A DNA stretch of 64,000 nt from Schistosoma mansoni. Lineage: Eukaryota; Platyhelminthes; Trematoda; Strigeidida; Schistosomatidae. Both the position numbers and the translations under genes were made by a program. This document shows positions 35,281 through 50,000 of this stretch, piece after piece (positions within the stretch are counted from its first letter, which is position 1; every line of letters starts with the position of its first letter). Under the pieces are notes generated by a model. It did no database searches. It was not told the origin of the DNA and worked only from the letters and a program-made list of their open reading frames with translations. The DNA lies in the NCBI RefSeq assembly GCF_000237925.1, contig NW_017386103.1:1-64000 (forward strand). The letters run 5' to 3'.

Positions 35281-36930
35281 TAAAAAGAAGTACGCTTTCC
35301 CGAACACTAACTTTCTACCAATTAATGAAATAATTATGATCCAAACATCCTGGATGGAATCTATATAACAGACAAACCCTTTGATGGTGAAAAAGGTTTA
35401 ACTGAACTTTTTGTGACATGGTTATATTACTTTAATATACAAATTTTATTTGATCAACAACCGGTCAGAAAATGCTTATTATTGGACACTACTTAATACA
35501 ATCAAAAAGTCATTTATTTTAAATGTATTCACTGTATACATTTATCGTCATGAGTAAAATGACTTCATCCAAATTTGTTCACCTTTTTTAGTTAAGCATA
35601 GCAGCATTGTCGAACATCCACAACGAAATCATCTAGGCATTATTACTACTTTGATACCAACCACGAACATTTGTTTTCATGATGCTATAAAGAACAATTA
35701 CACTGATCATCAGTTGATCTTATCCCAGAAATACTAAATAGCATCGCCAATGAATTTCACTTTTTCGGAAACTATTAGGTGAAGTGTAAAATAAATAGAT
35801 TACCAACACTAATAAAATGTAAATTTACTTTGTAGGTCAACATTATTTAGACTTGATATAGTAGAAAAATAATAATGCACAAATTGACACCAGTTTACAA
35901 ATAGAAAAATGTAACTGTCATTTATGATTGGACTGGATCATACCGAAATACTATGTAACTATTCATCTGAACTTACTCAGAATGTATTGGGCCTAGCTGA
36001 ATCTTTAATTGTGATGGTATGAACTAGTTCGATTTGAATATATTCAAAGACTAATCTCTTGTGAATTTAGGTTATATCAAGGCAATACGCAATACTAAGT
36101 TGAATTTATATATCTTTATTGTTATCGTGACTGCTTCTAAAGATCTAATTGAAAATATATACTACATATTTTTTTAATATTGAAATATTTCAACAAGTTA
36201 CTGATTCGCTGTAAATGGTTATCATTTTATAGAAGAGTTCTGAATAATTTCGAAGAATTAACTTAACTACTTATAATCATATAACTAGTCATAAACATCT
36301 GTAAAATTACTACTAGTGAGTACGATTGGTAATGATTCCATGTCTTTGTGTACCTCACTTATCCATAAAATAGTAAACAATTAACAGAATTTTAATCAAC
36401 ATTTAGATTTATTCAATCTAATGGCGAATACAAAGAATTTAAACAAAAATAAAAACCAAAATAGAGAAGAACAGCAGGAATTAAGACATACAAGCAGATG
36501 GAACAACTAGATGATGATATGCATCGAAATGTTTTTATCTTCTTTCTTTCCAAAAAAACAAAAGAAGTGATCGTGAATACGAAGTAGTTGTAACGATTAT
36601 TTATCTATAGAGTGAATGAATGAAAAGATGAAGACACATAGTGAAGCGTAGTCATTTGAACATATCCATTAAAATACAACTAAAATAAAACAAATATATA
36701 TGAAAAATATTAGGAATGCTCTAAATGGTCATGTTATCAAATAGGATTGAAAAAAAAAATATCCACATTAGAAATAGAACATAAACACAGAAAACACTTT
36801 TTTTTCAAAAAAAAAAAAAAAGAAAAGATCAATGAAACCCATGATTTCAATGGAAAGAGAACTCAAATATGAAGATGGGAAACTTAGAATGAAGACAAAT
36901 TACTGTAAGATATGTGTTACTGAAGAATGC
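35281..36930. other. AT-rich stretch without gene
   Basis: Nothing recognised beyond A-rich runs (for example 36755-36830, just inside this stretch). Confidence 0.45.
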
Positions 36931-36932
36931 TA

Positions 36933-36993
36933 GTCAGTCAGCTAAAACATAGGACCAGGCACATTTATGCATCGGTCCAAGTTGCCATACCTC
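36933..36993 (-). mobile_element. Very short LINE 3' tail
   Basis: gtcagtcagctaaaacatag, then gaccaggcacatttatgcat and cggtccaagttgccatacct match the 3' tail of the copy at 11201. Only about 60 bp remain. Confidence 0.6.
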
Positions 36994-38432
36994 AAACAGC
37001 ACTCAAGACCATTGAAGAATGCAAGCCAAAATTATTATTATCATTAAGTGTTAAAATACTAGAAAAATAATAATCACATTAAAATCTAAGACTAAATTAC
37101 AATAAGTGAAGGAACAAAAAGAACAAAAAAAGAACTCAACAAAACATTGTAAAACGCACACACACACACACACACGAAGTATAATAATCATTTGAAGCAT
37201 ACAGTAAAATTAAAAAGAAGTCACCTGTTGGAATATCACTTGTAAATGGTATTAAAAAAATAATGCCATACTATTGAAGATTAAAACAATTCATTAAGCA
37301 TAAATGAAACTCTCCATAGAAAATTGTCTATAATGAACAGTTGTGAAAATAATCATAAAAAAAAATAAATAAATAAATAAACTGTGGAACAAAATAAATA
37401 AATTTAATAGATAAACTAACAACATGAATGAATACATACAACAATAAACTTTCATAGGAAAAGGAGAAAGACAACAGCAACAACAACAACAACAGAACTT
37501 TACATAGAAACCAAGTTTATGATGACAGTAATATTACTAAAAATGCATCAATAAATAAACGCATTAATTCGTTAGTTGATATTGTGATCTGTTTTCGTTC
37601 TTTGACAATCTATTCAGTGATTGTTTTCTTTTTTTTTTTAATGCTTTTTACAGATGAACAATATTATTTTAAAGGAAAAAGGACTTCACAACAAAAAAAA
37701 ACGGGAAAAGAAAACAGTGACAGTATACAAATGGAGAATAGAATTGAAAGAACAAACTAATCTTGTTATAGAAAAAAAATATAACGTACATAAATGAAAA
37801 CAGTTCATCTTTTTTGGAATTTTTCAGTGCTATTGAATCTGATTATCATTGGTGGTAGGAGAAGGAATCGGATGAAGACAATTCAATAATTTATACTTCA
37901 CTGATTATTATGACAGAACATATAATTTTTCTGGCATAATATAAATTGGAATCTATGTGAAATACTGTTTGTTTATTCGACATAACAACAATTTTAAATC
38001 ATAAAGTCAATTATTGTTCACAATAAAACATTGAATGATTTAAAATGGCGAATTGTGAGTATTTATTGCTGTGATCAAATATGAAAATAAACAAAAAAAC
38101 ACGTATTTGTGCTTCCGAACACATATCGATATGAATATAAGCACAGGAGAAATAACTTTTTTGGAAGACCTAGTGATGGAAGTCAAGCTAAAAAGTAAAT
38201 AAGGAAGAAAAACATTAGGGCATTTTAAGTACCTTATAGTGTATTAATAAATTGAAATATCGTGTCAAAAGCATATTATCCTGATATTCTTAATTCATTT
38301 TAAATAACTGACAAACAAAAATGTACACGACTTCAATAGTTATGGATCACCAATGTAGCAAGTTTTAAGGTGTACAGATAAAAAATACATAGAGATATTC
38401 AATCTCACATCTCGTCATGTAACTTTTATGTA
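36994..38432. other. A-rich stretch with microsatellites
   Basis: Contains a CA run (37156-37175), an AAAT run near 37360-37380 and a CAA run near 37470-37495. No gene recognised. A CA run is the type of RNA ligand bound by hnRNP L, but no functional link is implied here. Confidence 0.5.
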
Positions 38433-38512
38433 CGTGGCCATGTGAGAGCGTTTCGAGAGGGGGAGCGAACTCTCCCCACTCTCAGCCGTACCAGGGCATT
38501 TAGGGTAAATGC
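38433..38512 (-). repeat. Dispersed ~500-bp repeat, copy 3 (5' end fragment)
   Basis: gtggccatgtgagagcgttt, then cgagagggggagcgaactct and cagccgtaccagggcattta match the rc of the first 80 bp of the 42115 copy. Confidence 0.65.
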
Positions 38513-39002
38513 CGTTTCTTGCTATATACTAATTTGAAGAATATATTGTCACTTTTAGTGCTCGTCAGGTAATGTAACTGAAACTTGGTGCTTTTAAATA
38601 CAGTGTATTTTTTTCCCTTTTCATAGTGTTGCACTTGCAGATCAATTTCGTAATTATTCTCTTGTAAAATATAACATATTTCTAAAACAAACCAAATGAT
38701 TACAATTTATCAGACACGACATCATAATGCACTGGTCCACCGGTTTTAACTACATTCTACTTGCTTCAGTTTGAGCAAATGAATAAAAACAAATCTACAA
38801 CATGACGGCTCAGCTTATAAAATATAAATGAAAATATCCAAATCATTGTTCTCAAAATAATTGAGGAATCACGTTTAAAACACCTATATTTATCGTCATA
38901 GCTCTGATTAGTTTCAGAAATAGCGATTTCTTAGAATTACTCTCTACTAAATTAAAGTTTAATGAATTGGGCTTTCTTGTATATAATACATAGTTGAAGA
39001 GG

Positions 39003-39212
39003 AGATTAGGAAAAAATGCTGGAAGTAGACAGGACATGTATTGAGGAAATCATCAAACTGCATCACGAGGCAAGCCTTAGCTTAGAATCATGAAGGGAAA
39101 AAGAAAAGAGGAAGGTCAAAGAACGCAATGTGTCAAGAATTGGAAGCAGACATGTATGCTGGTGGGTGCCTTATGCTTCTTCACGAGATGTAACGGAATT
39201 AAGTAAGTAATA
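39003..39212 (+). mobile_element. SR2-like LINE 3' end
   Basis: Reads EEIRKKCWK-like, [13 protein letters not shown]-like and KRKRGRSKNA-like pieces with deletions, ending gtaacggaattaagtaagta. Severely 5' truncated. Confidence 0.65.
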
Positions 39213-39970
39213 TATAGTAACTTGAGCACATCCATCTCCAAACGATGCACTACATATAAGCTCTGATATATATATATGGTAAATTCAAAATTTAAAATTA
39301 TGATAAAAATTGTTGCTTACCTTAACAAAAGTATGGAGTGATTTTATCATAGCAAAATTCGACTGTCATTCAGCTGATAATTGTTTATGTGCTAAATTGA
39401 AAATGCATTCAAATATTGTTCCGATTTTTCCAGTGAGGTTATATATATGCTCTAATGAAAACTATTGAGATGAGAAGACTGTGATATCACTGAAGAACGA
39501 TTATCTGTTACATTCACTAGAGAACTAGTATTTCTGTCTCCTTTATGTTTCAGAGAATACTTAGAAGACTGTGAAAAGTTTATAGTAAAATGTAATTTCA
39601 AAGCTCCACCACTTTCATTGGTTGAAACTATTTGGCCCTAGAAAGAAAAAATAGGCTATATTTCCTACTTAGTTAAAAGAAGTAACATAAATGAGTTTAT
39701 ATATATATTGTTAAGAATGAATTTGCCGATTATATTTGAGCAAATGCACACCACTTACATACAGTCTAATTTCAGAGTGGGTAGCTTTTATTCATCTGCC
39801 AAGCACAAACATGCGCCACTTTTGTGCTCATTCCTTACTGTTCTATATGCACAGATTTTTTGCTTCACAGTTCCGCTAGTACACTCCACTGGTTTATGTA
39901 CTCGCACTGACTGTGCTAACTTGTTTTAAAAAAATTTGACTTCAGCTACACTACAACTATGTGTTTTAGA

Positions 39971-40015
<45 letters not shown>

Positions 40016-40841
40016 GTGATGATAACCACCTTTTTTTAATGCTTAGTAAGTGTGATATCTAGCATTTTTCCGTTCATTTAATGTGTCAATCCTCCATATG
40101 AGAGTGTGGTTTTCACTGTGGAACTCATTTTAATCATCTAAAGTTATTTATGCATGTTTTTCGTGGACTCGCCACTGTGTCGCATCTCGACTTGTCATAT
40201 GAAAGATGCAATCAAAGTTAAGGCTTGCAATGAAATGTCCACTAAAAACTATGTTCTTGTACCAAGCATTCACCCACTTAATGAACGGAAAAAACGCCAG
40301 ATATTGCACATATATTGAACACTGGGAGGGAAATGTTCTTGAAATTTACAAGCAGGCATAGCATCCCTATACAAAGACTGAACTTCCCACAAAACATGCT
40401 GCTATAAAATGATTGTGTAGAATATGTGCCAGAGTTTATCAAAACTATCTTGACAAAATTTAATGAACGGCATAATGTTACCAAATACACCTCAAGATGA
40501 AGGAAAGTTGGTAATCGTCATGAATATAAATTTCCTTTTTCTGTATAAAAAGCTATGCAAAATGATAGCTAAATGAAAGAAACTGCTACTTTGTTTCCTA
40601 ACATTATTAAAGCGCGCCAGTCATAAGATTAGATCGGATAATCGAGAGATTTCAGTCCTACATAAATTTCTTTTCCATCACTGTCTCAAGCAATTAACCG
40701 AATACCACTCTGCTTTTTTCCGATTCAGTCCTAGTATTGGTAATTAGTAAACAATGTGGAAGACGTTTGAATGAAATTCGGAAAACATGTCCAAGCCACC
40801 GAGGCTGCTGTTTCTAAATGATGACATCAATAGAGTTATTG
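39213..40841. other. Stretch without recognised gene, TA microsatellite
   Basis: Contains the TA run 39972-40013 and several 70-codon frames on both strands (39708-39929 +, 40278-40490 -) with no domain. The 3' UTR of the zinc-finger gene must begin at 40841, but no clear AATAAA was found on the - strand nearby. Confidence 0.4.
39972..40013. repeat. TA microsatellite
   Basis: Uninterrupted (TA) run of about 21 units. Confidence 0.95.
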
Positions 40842-41042
40842 TCACTGAGCTCGAACACGCGATATCAAACCGAATGATTCCTGACATTGCTTCAATGATA
40901 AAGATAAGAATAAGAATATGAAGAATTTCAAAAGAAAGTAGAATTGAGTAAAACAGACTATGATAGTTGGTAGAATAATCAACGTGGAAATTATTTGCCT
41001 GGTACGATCATTTGAATCTAATTCTTGAAATGTATCATACAT
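40842..41042 (-). CDS. Zinc-finger gene exon 7 (C-terminal tail)
   Basis: Acceptor caattttttcag|atg follows a 55-nt intron (41097-41043). Encodes [19 protein letters not shown], then a strongly hydrophobic stretch ([20 protein letters not shown] and on) and [15 protein letters not shown] to TGA. The hydrophobic part is odd for a transcription factor; a donor-like c|gtacca after NDR could remove it. Confidence 0.55.
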   Translation of the reverse strand: MYDTFQELDSNDRTRQIISTLIILPTIIVCFTQFYFLLKFFIFLFLSLSLKQCQESFGLISRVRAQ

Positions 41043-44000
41043 CTGAAAAAATTGAATAAAATATGAAATTTTCGAAGAAATTATGGTAAAAACTTACTTT
41101 TCTTTGATGTACTCTTAAGTGTCTGGTAATCATATCACGTCGAGATGCAGAATAATAACATAATGAACATTGATACGGTCTTTGACCAGTATGTGTTCGT
41201 TGATGTGTAGATAAATGATCAGATCGACTAAATGCTTGACCACATATTGTACATTCAAATGGTTTATGACCTGTATGCACATGAGCATGTCTTACAAGCA
41301 TATCGGAACGAGTAAACTGACGAGAACATACCATGCATACAAACAAACCATTTGAAGTTCTATGCTGAATAAGTGAACTATTAATACTACTACTCTTGTT
41401 AGTATCATTAGTAGTAGTAGTAGTAGTAGTAGAAGTAGTATTACTATGTTTATTAGAATTAAGTGTTGGTATGGATGAAAATGTGTTAAACGTAGTACAA
41501 TTATCAGTACCATTCGACACAGTTTGTTTACAGTTTGATGAGTTTTTACATTGATAATTATCAATGTCCATAAATTGTAGGTCGCAATAACTTTGAACGA
41601 GATTATTATCATTACTATTATTATTATCATTAAACATAGAAATCTGATTAACATTAGGGGTATTTATTTGAGTAGGACTAATTGAAGTGATTGTAAAAGG
41701 TAAATGAGACTGATGTGTATTAGTTTGTTCACTTATTTTCGAATTAGTGGTAATAATAGTAGTAATAGGAGTGGTAGAAGTAATAATAGTGGTGTGAAAA
41801 CATTTTTCTGGCGTAATATGAATTGATGATAATAATGATGAATGAGGAGATGTAGTCGAAAATTTGTGATCATCTAAAATAAAGGGTGTAATAACGAAGT
41901 AAACACATAAATTAATATATAAGTAAATAAATTCTTTACAGAGATTACGATGGTCACCGATTGATGTCAACTTGGTATTCGGGAGTGATAAATTACTTAA
42001 TCAGCCTAAAAAAACTTGATTGAACTGAACTAAGTCAACCGAATGACTTATTGGAAAAAGTCAAAATAACATCTCTGCAAAGTTTAAATATAAGTCATTT
42101 TCTTAGTCTTTTGTTTGCCCCCGAATGCCCTGGTACGGCCGAGAGTGGGGAGAGTTAGCTCTCCCTCCCGAAACGCTCTCACATGGCCACGTACAAATAA
42201 CCACTGCCACGGAAGTCCTACTCACTGCCTTCTCATGGCGGGGGTGTTGTATCCCGAATTGAGAGGACGAAAAGCGAATGTCCGGTGCCTTAACAGAGTT
42301 GGTGGATATGGGAAGTCCACCTAGGGGAGTTGGGAAACCCTGATTCCAAACCAATGGTGCACATGGGCTCCAGTATCCTAAGGGAACAAATGGCGTATGA
42401 ATCAATCGTTGGTCACCGGCTACCATTGGACTACATCTTCTTACGATGCTCCACTACTTTGTGGGTCAGACCTATAGGTCAAAGGCTCGGGGTGTGGCCC
42501 CCTAAGAAAACCACCTGCTTCAGTTTGGACACCTGAGTAGTATTACAGCCCTCACACAAATCAAATGAGATTTGTGCGGCGCATATATATCTGGTTCCCC
42601 CTTTGTACCAATATTTGTGTTTAAATGAAATAAATAAGATCATTTGTTCCGTAGTTGATATGAATGATATATTGGCTTCATCATGACTTTCAACATCTCA
42701 GTAGGATAGAGCATCCCATTCAATCACATAAAATTGTGCCAGATGAAAAAATATAATAATAATAATGACAGCACACAAATACATGATTACATTGATATAA
42801 GGGTGAAACTGTATATACAATTTTTATGCACTAAATAATCACTGAGCAGTATCCTATAAAATCCTTATTTAGCCCATGGTGTACTAAGGTTACTATTATT
42901 ATTAACGACGTAGCTACTAACAACACTTATACTACTGAGATTACCACTACTACCATATGTAATAATGTTTTTCTACTTTCTAAACATTTCTTATAAAAAT
43001 GATTATACGGACAGTAAAAAAGTGATATACCCATTGGATGTCGATATTTGAATAAAGGACTTGAAGGATGCGATACGGATGTTTCAACTGATGGATATTG
43101 TTGCTGTTTGTGAGTACTACATGTCGATGAAGTTAACGTCGATAATTCTGAATCAATTGACATTGTTGTACATGGTTGACTACATACCAACAATAAAGAA
43201 TTTAACGTTGAATTTTGAATATTAGGATTTTTTACTGAACAATGAAGTGAATGTAAAAAATTAGGAGAGAATACAGTAGTAGTGGTAGTAGTATTAACAG
43301 TATTGTTATTATTTATGAAATCCTTTGAAATTCGACTCATAGATGTCTCTGCTAATGAATGATAAAATGATTTTTGTGAATGTTTTGGTTTACTAGCATC
43401 CACTGAATTTTTCTTAATCACTTCTGGACACAATAACTTATCAACTGAATTACGCATACCAAGTAAAGGAGTTGTTAATTGATTGTTTGGATTAATTTTC
43501 AATAATGATGATTTTGAACTGCCCAAGCATGTATACAATGAACTATTCTTCTCATGACTTAAAATTTGCATTGCAGTTGGTTGATGATCACTTGCCTTCA
43601 TACCGTTTGAATAACAGTTATTGCGCAATAGTGATTGTAATTCATTCAAGAACTGTAAGATAAAATTAAACAATGATATGATATTGTCATAGTTTGTAGA
43701 AAAAGATAAAAGGGTGAAACGGAGCAAGTAATTGTCAACTTTTACAAAAGTTTAGCCAGCTACGTATGAAAAAAATAGATGTGATAATTTGTTGTTCGTC
43801 ATTTATTTAACAAGTGCACTTTTGTATACTCCATTATACCTCCAGAGGATCAGCTCTATGGTATATTTCAACAGGAAATCAAACAAAATACTTTCGCTTA
43901 ACTTGACATCAAGATATTTGTTAATAGGGAATAATTAACGAGAATGGAAACACTCAATGTGTTTTCTACAGTGTCACTGCAGTCATCTACTTGATGTTGA

Positions 44001-47000
44001 AGAGAATTTTAATGTTTCAAAACCGTCCATGATAATCAACAAAGAACTGGCTAAGTTTCCGTGAGACCACCGCTACTGAAAGATGGAAACTGAACCTAGA
44101 TATTCAAAGGGATATAGCTGTAAACCTCCTACTACTCTAGTGACTCATATTTTTCACCGCTCAGTTACGTAATATATTCTTTCACAAACTCGGTGATAAT
44201 GTCTATTCCTTATTCTTACTTCATTTTCCAGTTTTGCCCATTTTACTCGATTGATCTATCCAATTTTGTGAATAACATTAATTTTCATTTTCTAAACATG
44301 TCTGCATATGTTTTAAACTTTTTTCCAAGGCAGTAAGGAGAAAGAATGTATTTGTAAAATCTCAGCGAATGAATTGTAAATAAATCCAAGGTTTCGCTAG
44401 GATTTAGGAACACATTCTTCTTCCTTAATGTCTCATACCAAATCGGAGCCCAAATACTGTGAAACTATTTATTCGAATTTAGACGAAAGTTCTTATAGTA
44501 TCCTCCAAGAACTTTAAAAGTTAGTAACATATAAGTGTTATTCCACTTCACCACTCCGTAATCTATCTATACTTGTCGTTATTTTGCTAATCTTCATTAA
44601 GATGATACAAAGTATGTACATTGGTTGTAAATAATAATTACTATTGTTTTTTGATTGTAAGCAGCTGAACAAAAAAACCCGAAGTACATGAATTCACCTT
44701 ATTCTTCATGGTTTGTTGTTTTTACTTTATTCAAGATGGTAAAGAAAAGAATTACCAAATAGTTGTCGAAATTCTAATGACCAACTAAATGCCTATCTAG
44801 ACCAACATTTACTACAGTAATTGCGCTTCGTGGTATATATTGCTAACTAAAAATTATGTAGTCAAAAATGAAAACAAAAAAAATATAAACAAGCACCTCA
44901 TGTCCCACATTAGGATCAAAACATGGAGTTGAAATAGCTTCCTCATAATTTTCGCTATTAAAAGACAGTTTTGTTTCAGTATTTGAAGAATCAGGATTGT
45001 AAATCCTATCATTGATGGTGATGATAGGATTCTGTAAAGTAACATTTGGATTGAATGTATTACAATATCTCTTGTGATTGGAAGAAACGGTTGACTGAAT
45101 CATGTACGGTTTATCTTTATATTTATTAGCCAATAGTTCTCTTGTTAAAATATCACAAAGCAACTTTCTCAAGAGAGATTGGAAATTTCTGATTTGATTG
45201 TCCGCTAAATTCGTAAAAAAAGATGCAAAACACTCAATTTACTGGTGATATAAGCTATGCACAACGTAAGATATATAAAATATTAACATAAACCTAAAAA
45301 CTATGAGAAAAAGGAGAATGAAAGTTACTTAAAAACTCATTCACTAAATATACATTTACATTTTCCATTTTCAGACAAACTTTGAAACTAGGAGCTAATG
45401 ATACGCATTGTTTGCATAAACCAAGCAGTAGTTGAGTGCCTAGGATATTTGACCTACTTCAGTCTAGGCAACTAGATTGATATAATTAGCTCTCATTTTT
45501 GAACTTTTGACTATACCTAAGTACCTGATGAATACATTGATTACTTATCTCTTTATTTATTACATGAAGCAGGTTAAAAAGGGTTCGAATTTGTAACCTT
45601 TCGGTTGAACGTTGATTATTTTAACCACTAAGTCATTGTTCTGTGTAAGTAGTTATTGTTATTTAATAAAACACTGTTTAGGTACAGAAAAAGCCTTTTC
45701 TATGTTAAAGCCAAATATACCAGTATAACTCGACAACTGTATAGAAACAGATACACTGAACTTTGAGTTACAGATTTTTTGTCATATGATGCTATCTGAA
45801 ACTGTTGGATCAGTATTTCTTTTAAATTGTAACTGAGAAAGTAACGTTATCATTTAGAAGCTACGCTAACGTCAGAAAGAAACTGAAACTTGGTCTAATT
45901 AAGCCGCAGAAAACCTCTTGCATATGATTTTTTAACGTTCTGTAGATAAACATGATTTACTCAACTGCTGGTAACTTTACCAATTTCAACTTTGTCAAGA
46001 AGTGCAGCAAGCTGTCCTCAACGTTTTAAGTTCATGCAACGATTAGCTTAATTTTGATTGGTCGCTCAAGAGCGCCAGTATATTATTGTTTTACCCTAAT
46101 AGGATAAAACGTATTTTAGTTCTAAACAGATCTGACAAATATTAATAACGCTATACAGTCATACTAAATAGATTGAAACAACATAAACAAATAACAAGTA
46201 TGATAATACATGAATTAGATTCCTTTCTATTGATCAACTCTTCAGGTATAGTACTTTTAGTTTCCAAGTGATAATTCGTATCTGTATTTAACGGCACCTT
46301 CATAGCTTTTTCATTGCTCAAATCTGTCTGTTCTCCTTGCAATAATGGGACATGTACCTAAAACATATTAAAAAAGCACTTATAACGTAATAGCAGAGAA
46401 ACAATGAGAAATAAAATTAATTATTTAACTTACTATTAAGTTAAAGAATTAATATAAATAACAAACAGGAACAATGAAAGAACATTTACCAAAAATTAAA
46501 TACTAACTGAACAAATAATCAATACCACGGAACATTGAACATGAAATACACATTCCGATACGAAAGATCTTGGAATGAAATACACCGTAACTGCATTAAA
46601 CAAAACTATTAAAAACACCACAGCTAAAATAAATGAACAGGATATATAGCTAACAAGCACAACTCCCATATCACAGAAAACAAAAGATTCATTATTTTGT
46701 AGCATTATTAATGGATCAAAAGACATGAAAATGAAATCATAACCGATCATAGAATTATCTAATATTTGAAATTTTGTGACATAATTTAAATTGGTTAAGA
46801 GAAACAGAAATTAAGACCAGTTTGTGGTTTGAAATCTATGACAATTTTATAATCTCCACAATGCCCTACATTGATACCCTTGGAGTTATAGTGAGAAGCA
46901 GCGACTAGCAGAGTTCAACCATATCGAGTTTGACAGCTATCCACTGAAGGTAGTAGAAAATGGTCACTTAAACTTGTAAACCATTGAATCTGGCACCGTA

Positions 47001-50000
47001 ATTGAAAGGTTAAAATTCCTTACGAGACACCGAAGGCCTTAGGTTTGATTCCGAGCACGTATGAGCACTGCTGAAGTCCAATATTAGGATGAAACAGTAA
47101 TCCAGAGCTTCCAGGTTTTCGACGGTGGTCTAGCTAGGATCAATTCGTAATTAAGAATTTATGAAAACTTAATTAACATAAAAGTACAGTATTAAAGAGT
47201 ACAAAATAACACGAAATCCACTAGACATATACATGAGCAATGGAAAAGGAAATATGATAGAAAATATACAGACAATTGACATATTTTGAGTTCAAACAAG
47301 CTCATAAAGTACGTCATTGTAAAATTATCCTCCTGAGATACAAATTTTTCGCACAATTGGCTGGTGTTTGGTTTCGGATTTGATTAGTTCTTTAGCTCTG
47401 TGATAATTGTAAATACACAATAAGATACAAACCAAGAAAGAAAGATGACTCATTAAAATGACCTCATTCTTAAAACTGTGATAATTTGTAACCTGCTTGT
47501 TACTGAAAACAATTTATTGATTATAGTATGAAAGAAATAATACACAAATAGAAGTATTAATTGTATAATGAGTGATAAAATAGTGTTGTAGAAATTAGAA
47601 AAGAAACAAACAATCAGCAATTAAACGAAGATTATTAATTTCATTGAACTCATGGATCGATCAACTTTAGATTTCCATTGAAAGCCTGGAAGCATCGGAC
47701 GGTCATTTGTCCTATCAAGTGACTCCTCAGCAGTGCGATTCCGCACACAAGATTCAAACCAAGCACCCACGGTCTCGTGGGCAAACACTTAACCTCCAGA
47801 TCACTGAGCCGGCATCCACAGATGTTAATGTCTAACCTCAACCAATCTACGATGTCGCGTAACCATCTTCTATTGTCGTCGGTGGGTAATTGTCTCACAC
47901 CCGACACAGTTTAGCTCCACTGGTCACGGCTTGTCATTAGGAGAAAAAATAAAGCCATAGATTACGATTATGATATTAAAAAGAGATTGAATAAGTTTTC
48001 ATTTCAGAAGTACAGTTTGTGATTCCAGATGTCCATAACCAACACAATTTTGTAAAACATTCAAAATGAAATCTTTGAAAAAGAGATTTCGTTGAAGCAC
48101 TCTATTTTCCTTGTTTTAATTATTCACATGAATGTTAGTTATTTTATATCTCATGTATATGCGTGATAGCTTTATTTAACTAATAAAACAATGGAGTCAT
48201 TTTTTCAGAGATCCTGGTATCAGATTTCCAGTCAATAAGGTACTAGAATTAGGGTAACTTAAATCATTAACTGAAAAATGTTCAAGGGTGGGAGGATTGG
48301 TTGGAGATGTTGATGATATGAAACAGAATCAGTCTCGATGATGTAGATGCATTCGCTTATTGTATTCATTTAGATTTAAATTTTACTTCACGAATTCCTT
48401 CTTTGCTCTGTAATCATACCGTCTATGCCTAATGTTTGCTTACTAACATTGATACTGTTATTAATTCTACTACTCTGGTATCTATCTTGATAAATTCATC
48501 TCATTTTGTTGACATAATATGACAACTCGGACCGACGAACACATGTACCAAGGTTCTGATTGGGAGATTGAAACGCATATTCAAATTCACCAACAAAAAA
48601 AACATTCTCAAAATTTCAATTTAATTATCTCTTTCAGATTTCACTGTTTGAAAATTTTTTTAATCGTCACGTGATCAATTTGAAACTGTATACTGGATTT
48701 ACTAAATAGTCCTATTAACACCTTGCTTCACAGTTGTACCAATAAATTACCATGTTAAGTTAATACTTAAAATTCTTTGTTTATGATTTTAAAAAATCTT
48801 TATCCCATGGATTTTTTAAATTTTCTTCACTAATCAGAGAATTGTTTTAACACTACTTAACTTTTGGAAAGGATAAAAGGTTGACTAATATTTGATAGTC
48901 CTACATTTATTAGATGCTAAAATGACCTCTAAACATCGTTGCATGTCAATCTATCAAACATATTATTTTGTTTTTTCAAGTTGAGATTTTACGCATAAAA
49001 ATACATTTATTTTTGTATAATGAGTTGTTCGAACTCATTGATTATTTTTTTTATTTTGGGACAGGGTAATTCCTAACAAGTTGTAGCAACTAGTATTGAT
49101 ACACGCCTGTGTGATTTATTTTAACCTTTAGACAGATAAATTATTCTAATCTTTCCATTTATTCCGCAAACAAATATTTGACCTTGTCAACTACTCGCGT
49201 GCGATGTAGCTCTTTTATACCTGTGTATAAGATAGCAAATATAGATGAAAGTAAATTATGCCGACGACCTTGAGTTGACCAATCAGAATTAGGATAATGC
49301 CAGTAATAGATAACGTATCATTATCAATCACGTGAAAATCGGCACTATTTGGTTTTTAAAATATTTGAAACCAATGAAAAATATTTACCCAGCAACCGAA
49401 ATGTGAGTTTTGAACGGTGGCTAGACTAAGTTACATAGCATACCTTCTCCCAAGGCCGACTGTGTCTTAAAGTACATGATGTTGTTCATTGCGTTATCAA
49501 GCATTTGGTGAAGTTTGATGATATTCTCAGTTTCTTACTCTCACTCAAAATCTCAATCTTAAGTTTCTCAGTTTTGTAAATAGGAAGGTGGGAAGGTAAT
49601 GGATTATAGATGATGTCAGTTTGTGTTGAAAATTGTGACTTTTATTAGTAAGCCTACCTCATAACTCCAGTTTAAGTCTTAATACATAACTCTAACCCTT
49701 ATGCATTATAACTGATGTCAGTTGATGGAAACTCTGTGTGATAATAACCCTAACGCACAACACTAGCCCGACTATTAATATGTACGTCTATAAGTAAACT
49801 CTCCTTTCTTTACTACAAGGAATAATTTGACTTGTGAGGGTTAATTATTACGACCAAAGTTGTTATTTTACTAATTTCTATTGTTAATTGTTTCATATCT
49901 AAGCAGCGTTTCTTGATAGACTGGCAAATAGCCCAAAATCGTCATTATATTATACTTCTACCAACGTATGCGCCTATCCACTTCCTGTATTTCTTACATG

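Noticed and set aside
37156-37175. CA repeat as a CRISPR-like or regulatory array
   Set aside because: Simple microsatellite with no spacers; no link to a gene could be shown.
41292-41654. 120-codon frame rich in Ile/Leu/Met on the - strand
   Set aside because: Out-of-frame reading of the Thr/Asn-coding repeats in the zinc-finger exon.
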